Shown here one piece after another: positions 1 through 7,995 of a stretch of DNA of 64,000 nucleotides. This stretch comes from Pseudomonas sp. LBUM920. GTDB lineage: Bacteria > Pseudomonadota > Gammaproteobacteria > Pseudomonadales > Pseudomonadaceae. Numbering within the stretch: the first letter of the stretch is position 1; the number at the start of each line of letters is the position of its first letter. The position numbers and the translations under genes are program-made. The notes under the pieces were generated by a model, which was not told the DNA's origin, did not search any database, and was given only the letters and a program-made list of their open reading frames with translations. The stretch covers positions 2,771,501-2,835,500 of the forward strand of contig NZ_CP027762.1 of NCBI RefSeq assembly GCF_003852315.1, written 5' to 3'.

Positions 1-405
1 GGCGGGGCGGCGGGCAAAACTGGCTTCGGCGTACAGCTCGGAAAACGCCGCTTCAATGGTGGCGATATTGCCGCCGTGGCCATTCAGGAACAGGATCTTC
101 TCGAAACCGTGCCCGGCCAGCGAGCGCACCCAGTCGCCAATGGCGGCGATAAAGGTGGAAGGGCGCAGGGAGATGGTGCCGGGGAAACCCAGGTGGTGCT
201 GGGCCATGCCGATATTGAAGGTCGGGCCGATCAGGATGTCGGCGTTCTTCTGCGCCTCGTGGGCGATGATCTCGGGGCACATCCAGTCGGTACCCAGCAG
301 GCCGGTAGGGCCGTGTTGTTCGTTGGATCCGATGGGAATCACCACCGTGCGGCTGCGTTCCAGAAACTGCCCGATCTCGATCCAGGTGGATGTATGTAGA
401 AGCAT
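1..405 (-). CDS. Creatininase-family amidohydrolase, C-terminus off the window
   Basis: The reading frame starts at ATG 405 and is open to base 1, giving the first 135 residues. Family-typical motifs are visible: an early IPIGSNEQHG segment and, near residue 110, FLNGHGGN. In the creatininase/MftE family these supply metal ligands and the active site for hydrolysis of a cyclic amide or peptide bond. The family is normally 240-270 aa, so about half the protein is missing at the window edge. The start lies 28 nt downstream of the stop of the L,D-transpeptidase gene on the same strand, so co-transcription is possible. The substrate cannot be deduced from the sequence. Confidence 0.85.
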   Translation of the reverse strand, partial: MLLHTSTWIEIGQFLERSRTVVIPIGSNEQHGPTGLLGTDWMCPEIIAHEAQKNADILIGPTFNIGMAQHHLGFPGTISLRPSTFIAAIGDWVRSLAGHGFEKILFLNGHGGNIATIEAAFSELYAEASFARRPA

Positions 406-433
406 GCGGCGCTCTCTTTATCTGTGGGACAGG

Positions 434-1147
434 CTAACCACCACGGATTGTACGACTACTCGCCACTTGTTGGGGCTTGCAGTTCAGATACGTCGACGAC
501 TTCAACCAGCGCTGGTCCGGGTACCAGGAAAACATGAACTGCCCATCCTTGAGTTTATCCACCACCTGGCGCGCCACTTGCGGGCGCACCGCCGGGCAAC
601 CCTGGCTGCGGCCGATGCGGCCTTCACGCTTGCTCCACGCCGGGTTGACGTAGTCGGCGGCATGAATCACCAGCGCGCGGTCGCGGGCCTGGTCATTGAA
701 ACCGGGCTCCAGGCCGTCCATGCGCAACGAGTAGCCGTGGGCGCCCAGGTAACTTTCCTGGGTGCGGAACAAGCCCAGGCTGGACTGATGACTGCCTTCG
801 AGATTGGAAAATTGCGTGGCGAAGTTTTCCCCGGACTTGGCACCGTGGGCCACCAGGTCGCGCAACACGAGGGTCTTTTTGCGCAAATCGAAAATCCATA
901 ACCGACGGGCGGTCGAGGGTTGGGAGTAGTCAATAACCGCTAGGCGCTCTGACTGTTCCTCGCCGTTATTGACGGCGCACTGCACCGCGCTCAGGGCGCT
1001 TTTGAGCACGGCGGGATTGAGTTCTGGAGCCGAGCGCGCCAGGCTGCTATACAAGTTAGGAGGATTCCCATTGGCGGCGAGCGCAAAATTGCTCAACGTT
1101 GCCAGGGTGACGGTGATCAAACCGAAGCGACACATAAAAGTCAGCAT
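434..1147 (-). CDS. Exported L,D-transpeptidase catalytic-domain protein (YkuD_2 type)
   Basis: This 237-aa protein has an N-terminal hydrophobic signal peptide ending near ALA-AN (residues 23-26), so it is expected in the periplasm. The catalytic region carries H162 in VIHAADY and a GRSQGCPAV segment with the probable nucleophile C184. That is the short variant of the L,D-transpeptidase S-x-G-C signature found in the murein L,D-transpeptidase catalytic-domain family (PF13645). The likely role is peptidoglycan cross-linking or lipoprotein attachment through meso-DAP, inferred from the family. The start is ATG 1147; ATG 1135 is an alternative. It diverges from a second, unrelated L,D-transpeptidase gene with only 39 bp between them. 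Confidence 0.85.
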   Translation of the reverse strand: MLTFMCRFGLITVTLATLSNFALAANGNPPNLYSSLARSAPELNPAVLKSALSAVQCAVNNGEEQSERLAVIDYSQPSTARRLWIFDLRKKTLVLRDLVAHGAKSGENFATQFSNLEGSHQSSLGLFRTQESYLGAHGYSLRMDGLEPGFNDQARDRALVIHAADYVNPAWSKREGRIGRSQGCPAVRPQVARQVVDKLKDGQFMFSWYPDQRWLKSSTYLNCKPQQVASSRTIRGG

Positions 1148-1186
1148 CTACAAAGCGTCCCCCGCTGTGGATTGGAGCCAAGTCAA

Positions 1187-2773
1187 TTGTTCAAAAAACA
1201 CGCATGTTACTTGAGCATTTGCCTGCTCGTTGCACCACTGGTCGCGACGGCTGATGAGCTGCTGATGGGCGCCGTGCCGGTTATTTCCGCAAGCCCGGTG
1301 CAACAGGCCCTCGCGCAGTTGCCCAGTGTGTGCCCCAGCCTCGCCCCGCAGATCGACGCCGCAGCCCTGGCCCGCCTGCAGGCGTTCTATCAGCAGCAGG
1401 GTGATGGGCCGCTGTGGTCCGCCGAAGATCGCCGCCAAGCCTTGCACACCCAATTGCTGATGCTGGCCGACGACGGCCTGGACCCCAGCCACTATAGCCT
1501 GCCCCCGGCAGATGCCACGGCCAACGTGCTGTGCAGCGACATCGACACCAGCCGCCAGTACCTGCAAGCCCTGCAGGATTTGCACTACGGGCGCCTGCAG
1601 CAATCGCGCTTCGAACCGTTGTGGCATTCCCAGCCACCTGCCCGCGACCCGAATACCGAAGTGCTGGCCTTCGCCGCCGCCGGCCTGCAAGACATGGCGC
1701 AAGCCTTTGACCAGGCGCGGCCCAGCGCCGATCTGTACCGCAGCCTGCGCAATGCCTATGCCTCCGTGCGCCTGCAACCGTTGCCACATTGGGACCCGGT
1801 CGCCAGCGGTCCACTCTTGCGTCCCGGCATGGAAGACCCGCGCGTGCCGGAACTGGCGCGGCGCCTGCACAGCGGTGGCTACCTGACCAAGGTGCCCAGT
1901 GGCACAGGCAAGCAATACCGCGACGAGCTGGTCAAGGCAGTCAAGGCCTTCCAGGCCAGCCACTCGTTACAGGCCGACGGCGTGATCGGCGCCGGCACCG
2001 TGGCCGAACTCAACATCAGCCCGGCGATGCGCCGCGATCAACTGCGTATCAACCTGGAGCGTTTTCGCTGGCTCGCCCAGGACCTTGAGCCTGAAGGCGT
2101 GCTGGTCAACGTCGCCGCCGCGCAATTGAGCGTTTACCAGAGCGGTATTCCGGTGTGGCAAACCCGCCTGCAAGTCGGGCGCGCGGAGCGTCAGACGCCG
2201 CTGCTCAAGTCGCGCATCACGCGGCTGACGCTGAACCCCACCTGGACCATCCCGCCCACCATCATGCGCGAGGACAAGCTCCCGGCTATCCGTCTGAACC
2301 CCGAGTACCTGCGCCAGCAAAACCTGCAAGTGCTTGACGCCCAGGGTCGCCCCTTGGCGCCCGATCAGGTCGACTGGTCGCGCCCCGGCAACATTCTCCT
2401 GCGCCAGGAGGCCGGCCCGCGCAACCCGTTGGGCAAGATCGTGATGCGCTTTCCCAACCCGTACTCGGTATACCTGCACGACACACCAAGCCAACCGTTG
2501 TTCACCAAAGGCCCGCGGGCGTTCAGTTCGGGGTGTGTGAGGGTGGAACAGCCGTTGCTGCTGCGCGACCTGCTGGTGAGCCCGGCCGAACGCACCCGCA
2601 CCGATGAACTGCTGGCAACCGGCGTGACCCATGAATTCAGGCTCGCCACACCGGTGCCGGTGTTGCTGGGGTACTGGACGGTAGAAGTCGATCGCCAGGG
2701 CGGCCTGGTCTACGCACCGGATATTTATGGGCGTGATCCGGTATTGATGAAGGCGATGGGCGCCGTGCTGTAG
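1187..2773 (+). CDS. L,D-transpeptidase of the LdtD/YcbB type
   Basis: A periplasmic murein L,D-transpeptidase of 528 aa. The order is a signal peptide (hydrophobic stretch then VATA-DE), an N-terminal scaffold, a peptidoglycan-binding helical repeat around residues 215-275 (ARRLHSGGYL, VKAFQASHSLQADGVIG), and a C-terminal YkuD domain. The catalytic signature is complete: H431 in YLHDTP and C450 in FSSGCVRV. Family knowledge says it makes 3-3 DAP-DAP cross-links. TTG 1187 is preferred as start because GGAG lies nine bases upstream and the signal peptide begins immediately; TTG 1172 in the same frame has no clear ribosome binding site. No downstream partner is on this strand. Confidence 0.85.
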   Translation: MFKKHACYLSICLLVAPLVATADELLMGAVPVISASPVQQALAQLPSVCPSLAPQIDAAALARLQAFYQQQGDGPLWSAEDRRQALHTQLLMLADDGLDPSHYSLPPADATANVLCSDIDTSRQYLQALQDLHYGRLQQSRFEPLWHSQPPARDPNTEVLAFAAAGLQDMAQAFDQARPSADLYRSLRNAYASVRLQPLPHWDPVASGPLLRPGMEDPRVPELARRLHSGGYLTKVPSGTGKQYRDELVKAVKAFQASHSLQADGVIGAGTVAELNISPAMRRDQLRINLERFRWLAQDLEPEGVLVNVAAAQLSVYQSGIPVWQTRLQVGRAERQTPLLKSRITRLTLNPTWTIPPTIMREDKLPAIRLNPEYLRQQNLQVLDAQGRPLAPDQVDWSRPGNILLRQEAGPRNPLGKIVMRFPNPYSVYLHDTPSQPLFTKGPRAFSSGCVRVEQPLLLRDLLVSPAERTRTDELLATGVTHEFRLATPVPVLLGYWTVEVDRQGGLVYAPDIYGRDPVLMKAMGAVL

Positions 2774-2834
2774 AAATGCCACCTACGCAGGGCAGGGGTG
2801 CTTGCTCTGCTGGGACGGCGCCACCGTCACATCT

Positions 2835-3365
2835 TCAGCGCCCACCGGGCGCCAGCGCGCTTGCCACGGGTTTGATGTGCGCCATGATCAACGCTACCGC
2901 CTGATCCGCTGTCACGCGGGCGGTATCGATCGTCAGCGGCCTTGGGTCCCAGGCCTCATATTCATGCGCCGATACGGAACGCCAGTCGGGCGGAGTCAGG
3001 CCGGGAATATCCCCCGCACGCTGTTCGACACGGCGCTGATGTTCTCGCTCATCAGAGCAAATCACCTGGATATCAACCCACTCGACGCCTGCTTGAATCG
3101 CCACGGCTTTCCATGCCTCGCGGCTTTCCCTGACCGGGTTCACACCGTCTGCGACGACGGTGTGCCCCAAGCGCAAATTGCTCAACGCCAGCGCATTGGC
3201 CACGCCGTAGCCGCTGGCGCCTACACCTTGCGCCAACACGCCCGCATCCCGAAGCGCCTGTTCGATCACATCAATACGCAGATAGGCGGCACCGGTCTGG
3301 CGCGCCAGCTGGCTGGCAATCGTGGTCTTGCCGGTGCCGGGCAGGCCGCTGAATACAACAAGCAT
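2835..3365 (-). CDS. P-loop kinase-like ATPase (AAA_33 type)
   Basis: This 176-aa cytoplasmic protein begins with a Walker A motif, GLPGTGKT at residues 7-14, in the compact arrangement of small-molecule kinases. A predicted DGVNPVRESRE segment resembles the acceptor-handling region of zeta-toxin/chloramphenicol-phosphotransferase-like kinases. The phosphate acceptor cannot be deduced. ATG 3365 has AAGGGA six bases upstream; TTG 3371 would overlap that site. It follows the alginate-lyase-family gene (stop to the left at 3408 on the same strand) and is convergent with the L,D-transpeptidase gene 61 bp away. Confidence 0.7.
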   Translation of the reverse strand: MLVVFSGLPGTGKTTIASQLARQTGAAYLRIDVIEQALRDAGVLAQGVGASGYGVANALALSNLRLGHTVVADGVNPVRESREAWKAVAIQAGVEWVDIQVICSDEREHQRRVEQRAGDIPGLTPPDWRSVSAHEYEAWDPRPLTIDTARVTADQAVALIMAHIKPVASALAPGGR

Positions 3366-3407
3366 GGTCAATCCCTTGAAAGAGCAACCCGGCCAGTCTA
3401 GCCGCGC

Positions 3408-4448
3408 TTACGGCAAATAGCAGGCACTGATCCAATCGGCCGGGTGGGCGGCCAATTGCGTAGCCACAGGCAGGTAGCGCTTGTCCAGTTGCGCCGCCAG
3501 CCAGAACAGCGTGGCGCTGCTTTTGGGGTCCCAGGTGCCGCTGTAGCCGGCTTCGCCCACCCCGGCGCGGTCCCTGTCGAATTGCACATGGGTGTGCACG
3601 AACTCCTGATGGCTGCGTTGGCCATTGGCATACGGCACCAGCCAATCCAGGGCGGCACCCAGGGACGCGCCGTTGGCCTTGAGGTTCAGCCAGTCGCCGC
3701 CGTAGGGTTTGGCCGCCAGGGCAGCTTGCACCAGAGGCTCAAGGTCGTAGACCACGTAGTGCAGGGCATCGCGGTCATGAAAATCGGTGACCGAGCCATC
3801 GGGCAACACATTGTCGGCGATCTGCTGCTTGAAGACCTGGTGGGCCTGCTCGAGCATCGTCCGGTCGCCCAGTGCAGCGGCGGCCGCCGTGATCAACTTG
3901 ACGCGATGGCTTTGCCAGTTGTTGGTCTGGGTGCCTTTGTTCTGGCCGTGGAACTGCTGGATACGCGCGAGGTAGCCGTTACCCAGATCACTGATCAAGC
4001 GACGGCTTGCTGCGCGGGTTTCCAGGCGCAGCTTATCGGCAGTCAGCGCATAGGCACTGATCAGCATCTCGAGGTTGGTTTCGTCGATCGGGTTGAAGTC
4101 CGGTTGATACACATCGGCCCACGCGCCAAGGTAGTCGTCGACTTGCCTGAGGTAACGCGGGTCGCCGCTCAACCGCCACGCCAGCGCGGCCTGGCGCATC
4201 ACCGGCCAGTCTTTTTCGGCGGCAATGCTTTGCTCGCGAATGCCATGGTGGGGCAGTGTGCCTTCGGTGTGCACATGGGCCAGGGGGTTGGGGCGGTCAG
4301 CCAGGTGCCGTTCTGCGGCAGCGAGCAGCGCCGTGGCCGTCGGCTTCGAGGCGCTCGGCTGGCACAGGCTGGGAGGTTGAGCGGCCGCCAGGGTCGCGTG
4401 GGAAAACGCGAGCAGCAGTGCGGTCAAAGCGAAGCGGTTTTTTTTCAT
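3408..4448 (-). CDS. Alginate-lyase-family exported protein
   Basis: A 346-aa protein with a clear signal peptide (basic MKKNR, hydrophobic core, cleavage near LAAA-QP), so probably periplasmic. The body is helix-rich with the TNNWQSHR segment at residues 175-182. It corresponds to the Asn-Asn...His-Arg active-site region of the alpha/alpha-toroid alginate lyase family (PF05426). Family members cleave uronate-containing polysaccharides by beta-elimination. No alginate biosynthesis gene is nearby, so the substrate is open. ATG 4448 is chosen because the signal peptide starts there; the frame stays open upstream to 4691 but that part is antisense to the DapF-like gene. Confidence 0.75.
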   Translation of the reverse strand: MKKNRFALTALLLAFSHATLAAAQPPSLCQPSASKPTATALLAAAERHLADRPNPLAHVHTEGTLPHHGIREQSIAAEKDWPVMRQAALAWRLSGDPRYLRQVDDYLGAWADVYQPDFNPIDETNLEMLISAYALTADKLRLETRAASRRLISDLGNGYLARIQQFHGQNKGTQTNNWQSHRVKLITAAAAALGDRTMLEQAHQVFKQQIADNVLPDGSVTDFHDRDALHYVVYDLEPLVQAALAAKPYGGDWLNLKANGASLGAALDWLVPYANGQRSHQEFVHTHVQFDRDRAGVGEAGYSGTWDPKSSATLFWLAAQLDKRYLPVATQLAAHPADWISACYLP

Positions 4449-4557
4449 GGCGGGCTCTGCCGGATCAGAACGCCCACACGCTAACATGCGGACGAATCGG
4501 TCTGGATGAAACTCCCGTATGCTCACCCTCCAATCGCGCTCACCCACCGGACAGCCC

Positions 4558-5358
4558 ATGACCTTGCCCTTTGTGAAGATGCATGCCCATGGCGACGATT
4601 TCATCATCATCGACCGCCGTGGCCAGGAAGACCCGATCACCGCGCAAGTCGCCCGCCGTCTGGGCGATCGCCACACCGGCATCGGTTTCAATCAACTGGT
4701 GGTGATCCTCGACGGCGTCGACGCTGCCGCGCGTATCAAATTCTGGAACCCCAACGGTACGCCGCTGCAAACCTGCGGCAGTGCCACGCGAGGTGTCGCC
4801 GACCGCTTGATGCACGAAGCCGGCACCGATTCGATCGTGCTGCGCACCGACCGTGGCCTACTGACGTGCGTACGCGCAGCGGGCCAGCAGGTGGCGGTGG
4901 ACATGGGTGCGCCGTCGTTGGAGTGGTCGTCAGTGCCGCTGGCCGTCGCCATGCAGACCCTTGTCTTGCCGATCAAGGGCGATCCGGCGGCGTGCAGCAT
5001 GGGCAACCCGCACTGTACGTTTTTTGTCGATGACCTCGCCGCCATCGACGTGGCAGCCGCAGGTCCCGCGCTGGAAACCCATGCGCTGTTCCCGGCCAGG
5101 ACCAATGTGCATTTCGTGCAGGTGCTGGACCGCGCGCATATTCGTCTGCGTATCTGGGAGCGCGGTGGCGGCGTGCCGCTGGGTTCCGGTTCGTGTTGCT
5201 GCGGCGCGGTGGTCAACGGGATTCGGCGCGGCCTGCTGGATGACACAGTGCAGGTGCAGTGCGACGGCGGCACGGTCACGGTGCAGTGGGACGGGCAGGG
5301 CGGTGTGGTTTTGACCGGCAGCGTGCAGCCGATCATGCAGGGCACGGCCTACGTGTGA
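4558..5358 (+). CDS. DapF paralogue (diaminopimelate-epimerase-like) with altered active site
   Basis: A 266-aa protein with the two-lobed DapF fold signature. The N-terminal KMHAHGDDF matches the KMHGLGNDF of true DapF with Asn changed to Asp13, and GFNQ follows at residues 43-46. The first catalytic cysteine is kept (C73 in QTCGSATRG; canonical is CGNGARC). At the second cysteine site canonical ERGAGETLACGTGACA becomes ERGGGVPLGSGSCCCGA, putting Ser where the partner Cys should be, with three cysteines just after. These changes argue for a paralogue with another substrate or chemistry, not the lysine-pathway enzyme. ATG 4558 aligns with the DapF N-terminus; ATG 4519 adds 13 residues. It diverges from the alginate-lyase-family gene. 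Confidence 0.75.
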   Translation: MTLPFVKMHAHGDDFIIIDRRGQEDPITAQVARRLGDRHTGIGFNQLVVILDGVDAAARIKFWNPNGTPLQTCGSATRGVADRLMHEAGTDSIVLRTDRGLLTCVRAAGQQVAVDMGAPSLEWSSVPLAVAMQTLVLPIKGDPAACSMGNPHCTFFVDDLAAIDVAAAGPALETHALFPARTNVHFVQVLDRAHIRLRIWERGGGVPLGSGSCCCGAVVNGIRRGLLDDTVQVQCDGGTVTVQWDGQGGVVLTGSVQPIMQGTAYV

Positions 5359-5411
5359 GCGTGTCAATAGGGTAAAGTCGGCGCCTTCAGGACGAAACTC
5401 AGGTATCAAAC

Positions 5412-6617
5412 ATGATGGCGATTCTTCGGCAATCCGTGTTGAGTCTACTGGCGCTGATGTTCATCGGCCTGCTGAGCGCTGCCCAGGCACAGACCTCGCC
5501 CATCGGCGTCGCCCTCGACCAGCGCGTGATCGACCTCACCAATACCCTCGACGCCAGCTTCACCACGCGCCTCAAAGACCAACTCGCCGCCCTTGAACAG
5601 CGCAAAGGCGCGCAAGTCGCGGTACTGCTGGTGCCCACTACCGGCGGCGCGAGTATCGAGGATTACGCCAATCAACTGTTCCGCGCCTGGAAACTGGGGC
5701 GCAAGGACGTCAACGACGGCATCTTGCTGGTGGTGGCCAAAGACGACCGGCAGGTACGCATCGAGGTGGGCTATGGCCTGGAAGGCACGGTCACCGATCT
5801 GTTGGCCCATCGCATCATCGAAGAACACATCACACCGGCGTTTCGCCAGGGCGACTACGCGGGCGGCGTGCAACAAGCGGTGAATGACTTGACTGTGCTG
5901 GTGGACGGCGGCGACCTGCCAGAGCAGGCCGCGCCGCAGGTTAACCCGCAGATCATCGCGGTTCTGCTGGCGCTTATCGCTGGTGCCATCGGCGGTGTGT
6001 TCATCGCTGCCGGCAAGCTGCACTGGCGCCGGGCGCTGATCGCCACCGTCGCGGTCACGGTGTTACTGACGATTTACGCCGGCGGCCATGAGTGGCCGCT
6101 GTACCTGCTGGTACTTCCGCTGACCCTGCTGATCGGCGGCGCCACGTTCGGTGCCCTGTGGCTGGCACGCGCGGTGTTTTACTGCGTGGTGGGCGCGCTG
6201 GCGTATATCGTCGGGTTGCTGGTGGTGGACCACTTTGTGGCGGTCAACTTCGTACACTGGCTGGCGTTGCCGTTTGGCGGCGCGTTGGTGCTGGCGCTGT
6301 ACGTGGGGTTGTTCTTCGTCATTCGCGAGTCCTGGAAGACCAAACCACGCTTTTTTCTAGCGCGTGCGCTGGCCGTCGCGGCGGTTTATGTGGCGGTCGG
6401 TTTTATGCTTGGGCACGGCTACCAGGGCTGGATCCTGGCGATACCGGCGGCCTCGGTCGTGGCGTTCATTGTCTTTATCCAGAGCATTTCCGATGGCGGC
6501 TCGGGGTCGGGCGGAGGGTCCGGCTCGAGTTCCGGCAGCTCCGGTTCCAGCTCCAGCAGCAGCTCGTCCGGTGGCGGTGGTTCCAGTGGCGGCGGCGGTG
6601 CGTCAGGCAGTTGGTAA
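5412..6617 (+). CDS. TPM-domain (YgcG-type) membrane protein with Gly/Ser tail
   Basis: A 401-aa protein with a signal sequence (cleavage near AQAQ, residue 27) and a TPM domain at about residues 33-160. The typical VNDGILLVVAKDDR and VRIEVGYGLEG segments are present. Several transmembrane helices follow between about residues 180 and 355, then a low-complexity Gly/Ser tail ending GASGSW. The domain order is that of YgcG-family proteins, often found beside lemA; no lemA lies here. The function is unknown beyond membrane association and a proposed phosphatase or assembly role for the TPM fold. The start is ATG 5412, with ATG 5415 equally possible. Confidence 0.85.
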   Translation: MMAILRQSVLSLLALMFIGLLSAAQAQTSPIGVALDQRVIDLTNTLDASFTTRLKDQLAALEQRKGAQVAVLLVPTTGGASIEDYANQLFRAWKLGRKDVNDGILLVVAKDDRQVRIEVGYGLEGTVTDLLAHRIIEEHITPAFRQGDYAGGVQQAVNDLTVLVDGGDLPEQAAPQVNPQIIAVLLALIAGAIGGVFIAAGKLHWRRALIATVAVTVLLTIYAGGHEWPLYLLVLPLTLLIGGATFGALWLARAVFYCVVGALAYIVGLLVVDHFVAVNFVHWLALPFGGALVLALYVGLFFVIRESWKTKPRFFLARALAVAAVYVAVGFMLGHGYQGWILAIPAASVVAFIVFIQSISDGGSGSGGGSGSSSGSSGSSSSSSSSGGGGSSGGGGASGSW

Positions 6618-6633
6618 GCCGCTAGCGCGGCTT
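6616..6633. terminator. Hairpin between convergent stops
   Basis: AAGCCGC, loop TAGC, GCGGCTT forms a perfect 7-bp stem that includes parts of the stop codons of the TPM-domain gene (+) and the methyltransferase remnant (-). It ends in TTG on the plus strand without a long T-tract. A bidirectional terminator role is inferred from position. Confidence 0.4.
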
Positions 6634-6975
6634 GTAGCCCACCCAGCCCTTGAAGCTGAAGCCGGCATAGAACAGCTTCACGCCTTCGAAGCCGGCTTGG
6701 CTGATCAAGGCAGCGTCCTCCTCGGGAGACAGCACCGGTAATTGTGCGCTGATCGCCGTTATCGCCCACCCGGCATCTGCCGCGGGCACGCCGGAGTCCA
6801 CGGCAAACGCGGCGTAGCGTTGCAACCAGCGGGCCTTTTCCTGCGCTGCCTGCGGGTAACTGTGGTGGGCCACGATCAGTGGCGCGCCCGGCAACAACCG
6901 TCGCCACAGCGCCTCGAGCGTTTGCAGGCGCTGCTCGGCCGGGATGAAATACAAGGTCAGCGAACACGTTACCCC
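6622..6975 (-). pseudogene. 3' remnant of a class I SAM-methyltransferase gene
   Basis: About 115 residues, from VTCSLTLYFIP to the TAG stop at 6622, read as the C-terminal half of a small class I methyltransferase. The strand-4/5 region (SLTLYFIPAEQRLQTL, RRLLPGAPLIVAHHS) and a C-terminal FSFKGWVGYKPR are present. The N-terminal SAM-binding glycine motif is absent. Instead the frame runs upstream, without a stop, into sequence resembling a polyamine-binding protein. The segment therefore looks like the right-hand side of a deletion junction near 6970-6981 and is unlikely to make an active enzyme. Confidence 0.7.
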
Positions 6976-7292
6976 ATCGGGCAAACGGGATGTGTCCAGC
7001 GGCTGAAAGACGTGTCCCTTGATCAGCAGCGGCACCAGCGAAGCGTTGAGCAACGCCAGGTCGTAACCGGAGCGCCCGACAGAAATTTGCCCTGCACGGT
7101 TTCGTAGGAATCGTAGGTGTCGTAGATCACCTTGATGCCCGTCGCCTTTTCAACGTCGGCCAAGGCGGTGTCGCCGATATAGTCCGCCCAGTTGTAGATG
7201 CGCACAGTATTGGCCGGGTCGTCGGCGGCCTGGCTCACGGGCATCGAGGCAAGCAATACGGCGCTGAACAGGGCGATAATGGCTCTATGCAT
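6976..7292 (-). pseudogene. 5' remnant of a potF-like polyamine-binding protein gene, frameshifted
   Basis: From ATG 7292 the frame encodes a signal peptide (cleavage near SQAA-DD) and the start of a polyamine ABC-transporter solute-binding protein: VRIYNWADYIGD, then GIKVIYDTYDSYETVQGKFLSG. At about 7074 the frame breaks. The next expected family segment, SGYD...LIKG...PLDTSRLP, is present in another frame, consistent with loss of one C in GGC(C)GC. The PotF similarity stops near 6981, where methyltransferase sequence begins. In the reading frame as given, translation ends at 7023 after a nonsense tail. Confidence 0.75.
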
Positions 7293-7394
7293 GGCGGACC
7301 CACCTTGAGTTGTGCGTGTTATCAGGTTCGGGGACTGGTTGCACTGTCAGGCAGGTCGAGGGTGGGCGCCATACCCCGTTCGGGTAGGGATAAC

Positions 7395-7889
7395 TCAGGG
7401 CAGGACGATGTAGTCGTTCTGTTGCACGATCGGCCTGTGCGAACCTTGCACCAGGTGCAGGTAGCGACCGTCGACCAGGTCGATGGGCAGGCAGTCGTCA
7501 ATATCCATCACGCCGTCGGTATGGGCCTGGGACCAATGGCGCAGCATCTGCTGTTTTCCCTTGCTCATCGCATCCTTTTTGTCGCGGGCGACCACCAACA
7601 AATAGTGATGGGCTTCGCCAAAAGCGTTGGCTTCGTAGCCGCCCAGGTTGATGAAGTACAGATGGTGCGCGCCGGTAGCAGGGGCCAAGTGGCTGAGTTC
7701 AACTTTCCAGCCATCGACGCCATCCACCGCCATCCAGGAGTCGATGTGCACACCCTTGGGGCTGCCGAACCAACCATCGCGCAATTGCGGGTAGGTGTCT
7801 TGCAGTGTGTCCGCTACAGCGAACACCACATCGTGAACTTCAATTCTGGCCCGCGGGTGCTTGCCCCCGAGCATCACGACAAACAGCAT
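7395..7889 (-). CDS. DUF1543 domain-containing protein
   Basis: A 164-aa protein starting MLFVVMLGGKHPRARIEVHDVVF, the characteristic N-terminus of DUF1543 proteins. A second similar half follows (HHLYFINLGGYEANAFGEAHHYLLVVA). The two halves resemble each other around GG-x-E/A...E-x-H-x-V, suggesting an internal duplication. There is no signal peptide or membrane helix, so it is probably cytoplasmic. No function is known for the family. ATG 7889 has AGGAAGG upstream; the frame is open to 7964 without a better start. It diverges from the aldo/keto reductase gene across 106 bp. Confidence 0.75.
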   Translation of the reverse strand: MLFVVMLGGKHPRARIEVHDVVFAVADTLQDTYPQLRDGWFGSPKGVHIDSWMAVDGVDGWKVELSHLAPATGAHHLYFINLGGYEANAFGEAHHYLLVVARDKKDAMSKGKQQMLRHWSQAHTDGVMDIDDCLPIDLVDGRYLHLVQGSHRPIVQQNDYIVLP

Positions 7890-7995
7890 TGCAGGTCCTT
7901 CCTGGCGACTTTTCAGAGGGCAACCATACTTCGATTGAACCCTTTTGTCCGCCCAATGCCACATTGTTAATCCGCGAACTCATCAGGAGGTTGTC

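Noticed and set aside
2802..3401. 199-residue plus-strand frame over the kinase gene
   Set aside because: The minus strand has an intact Walker A protein with a ribosome binding site; the plus frame shows no domain.
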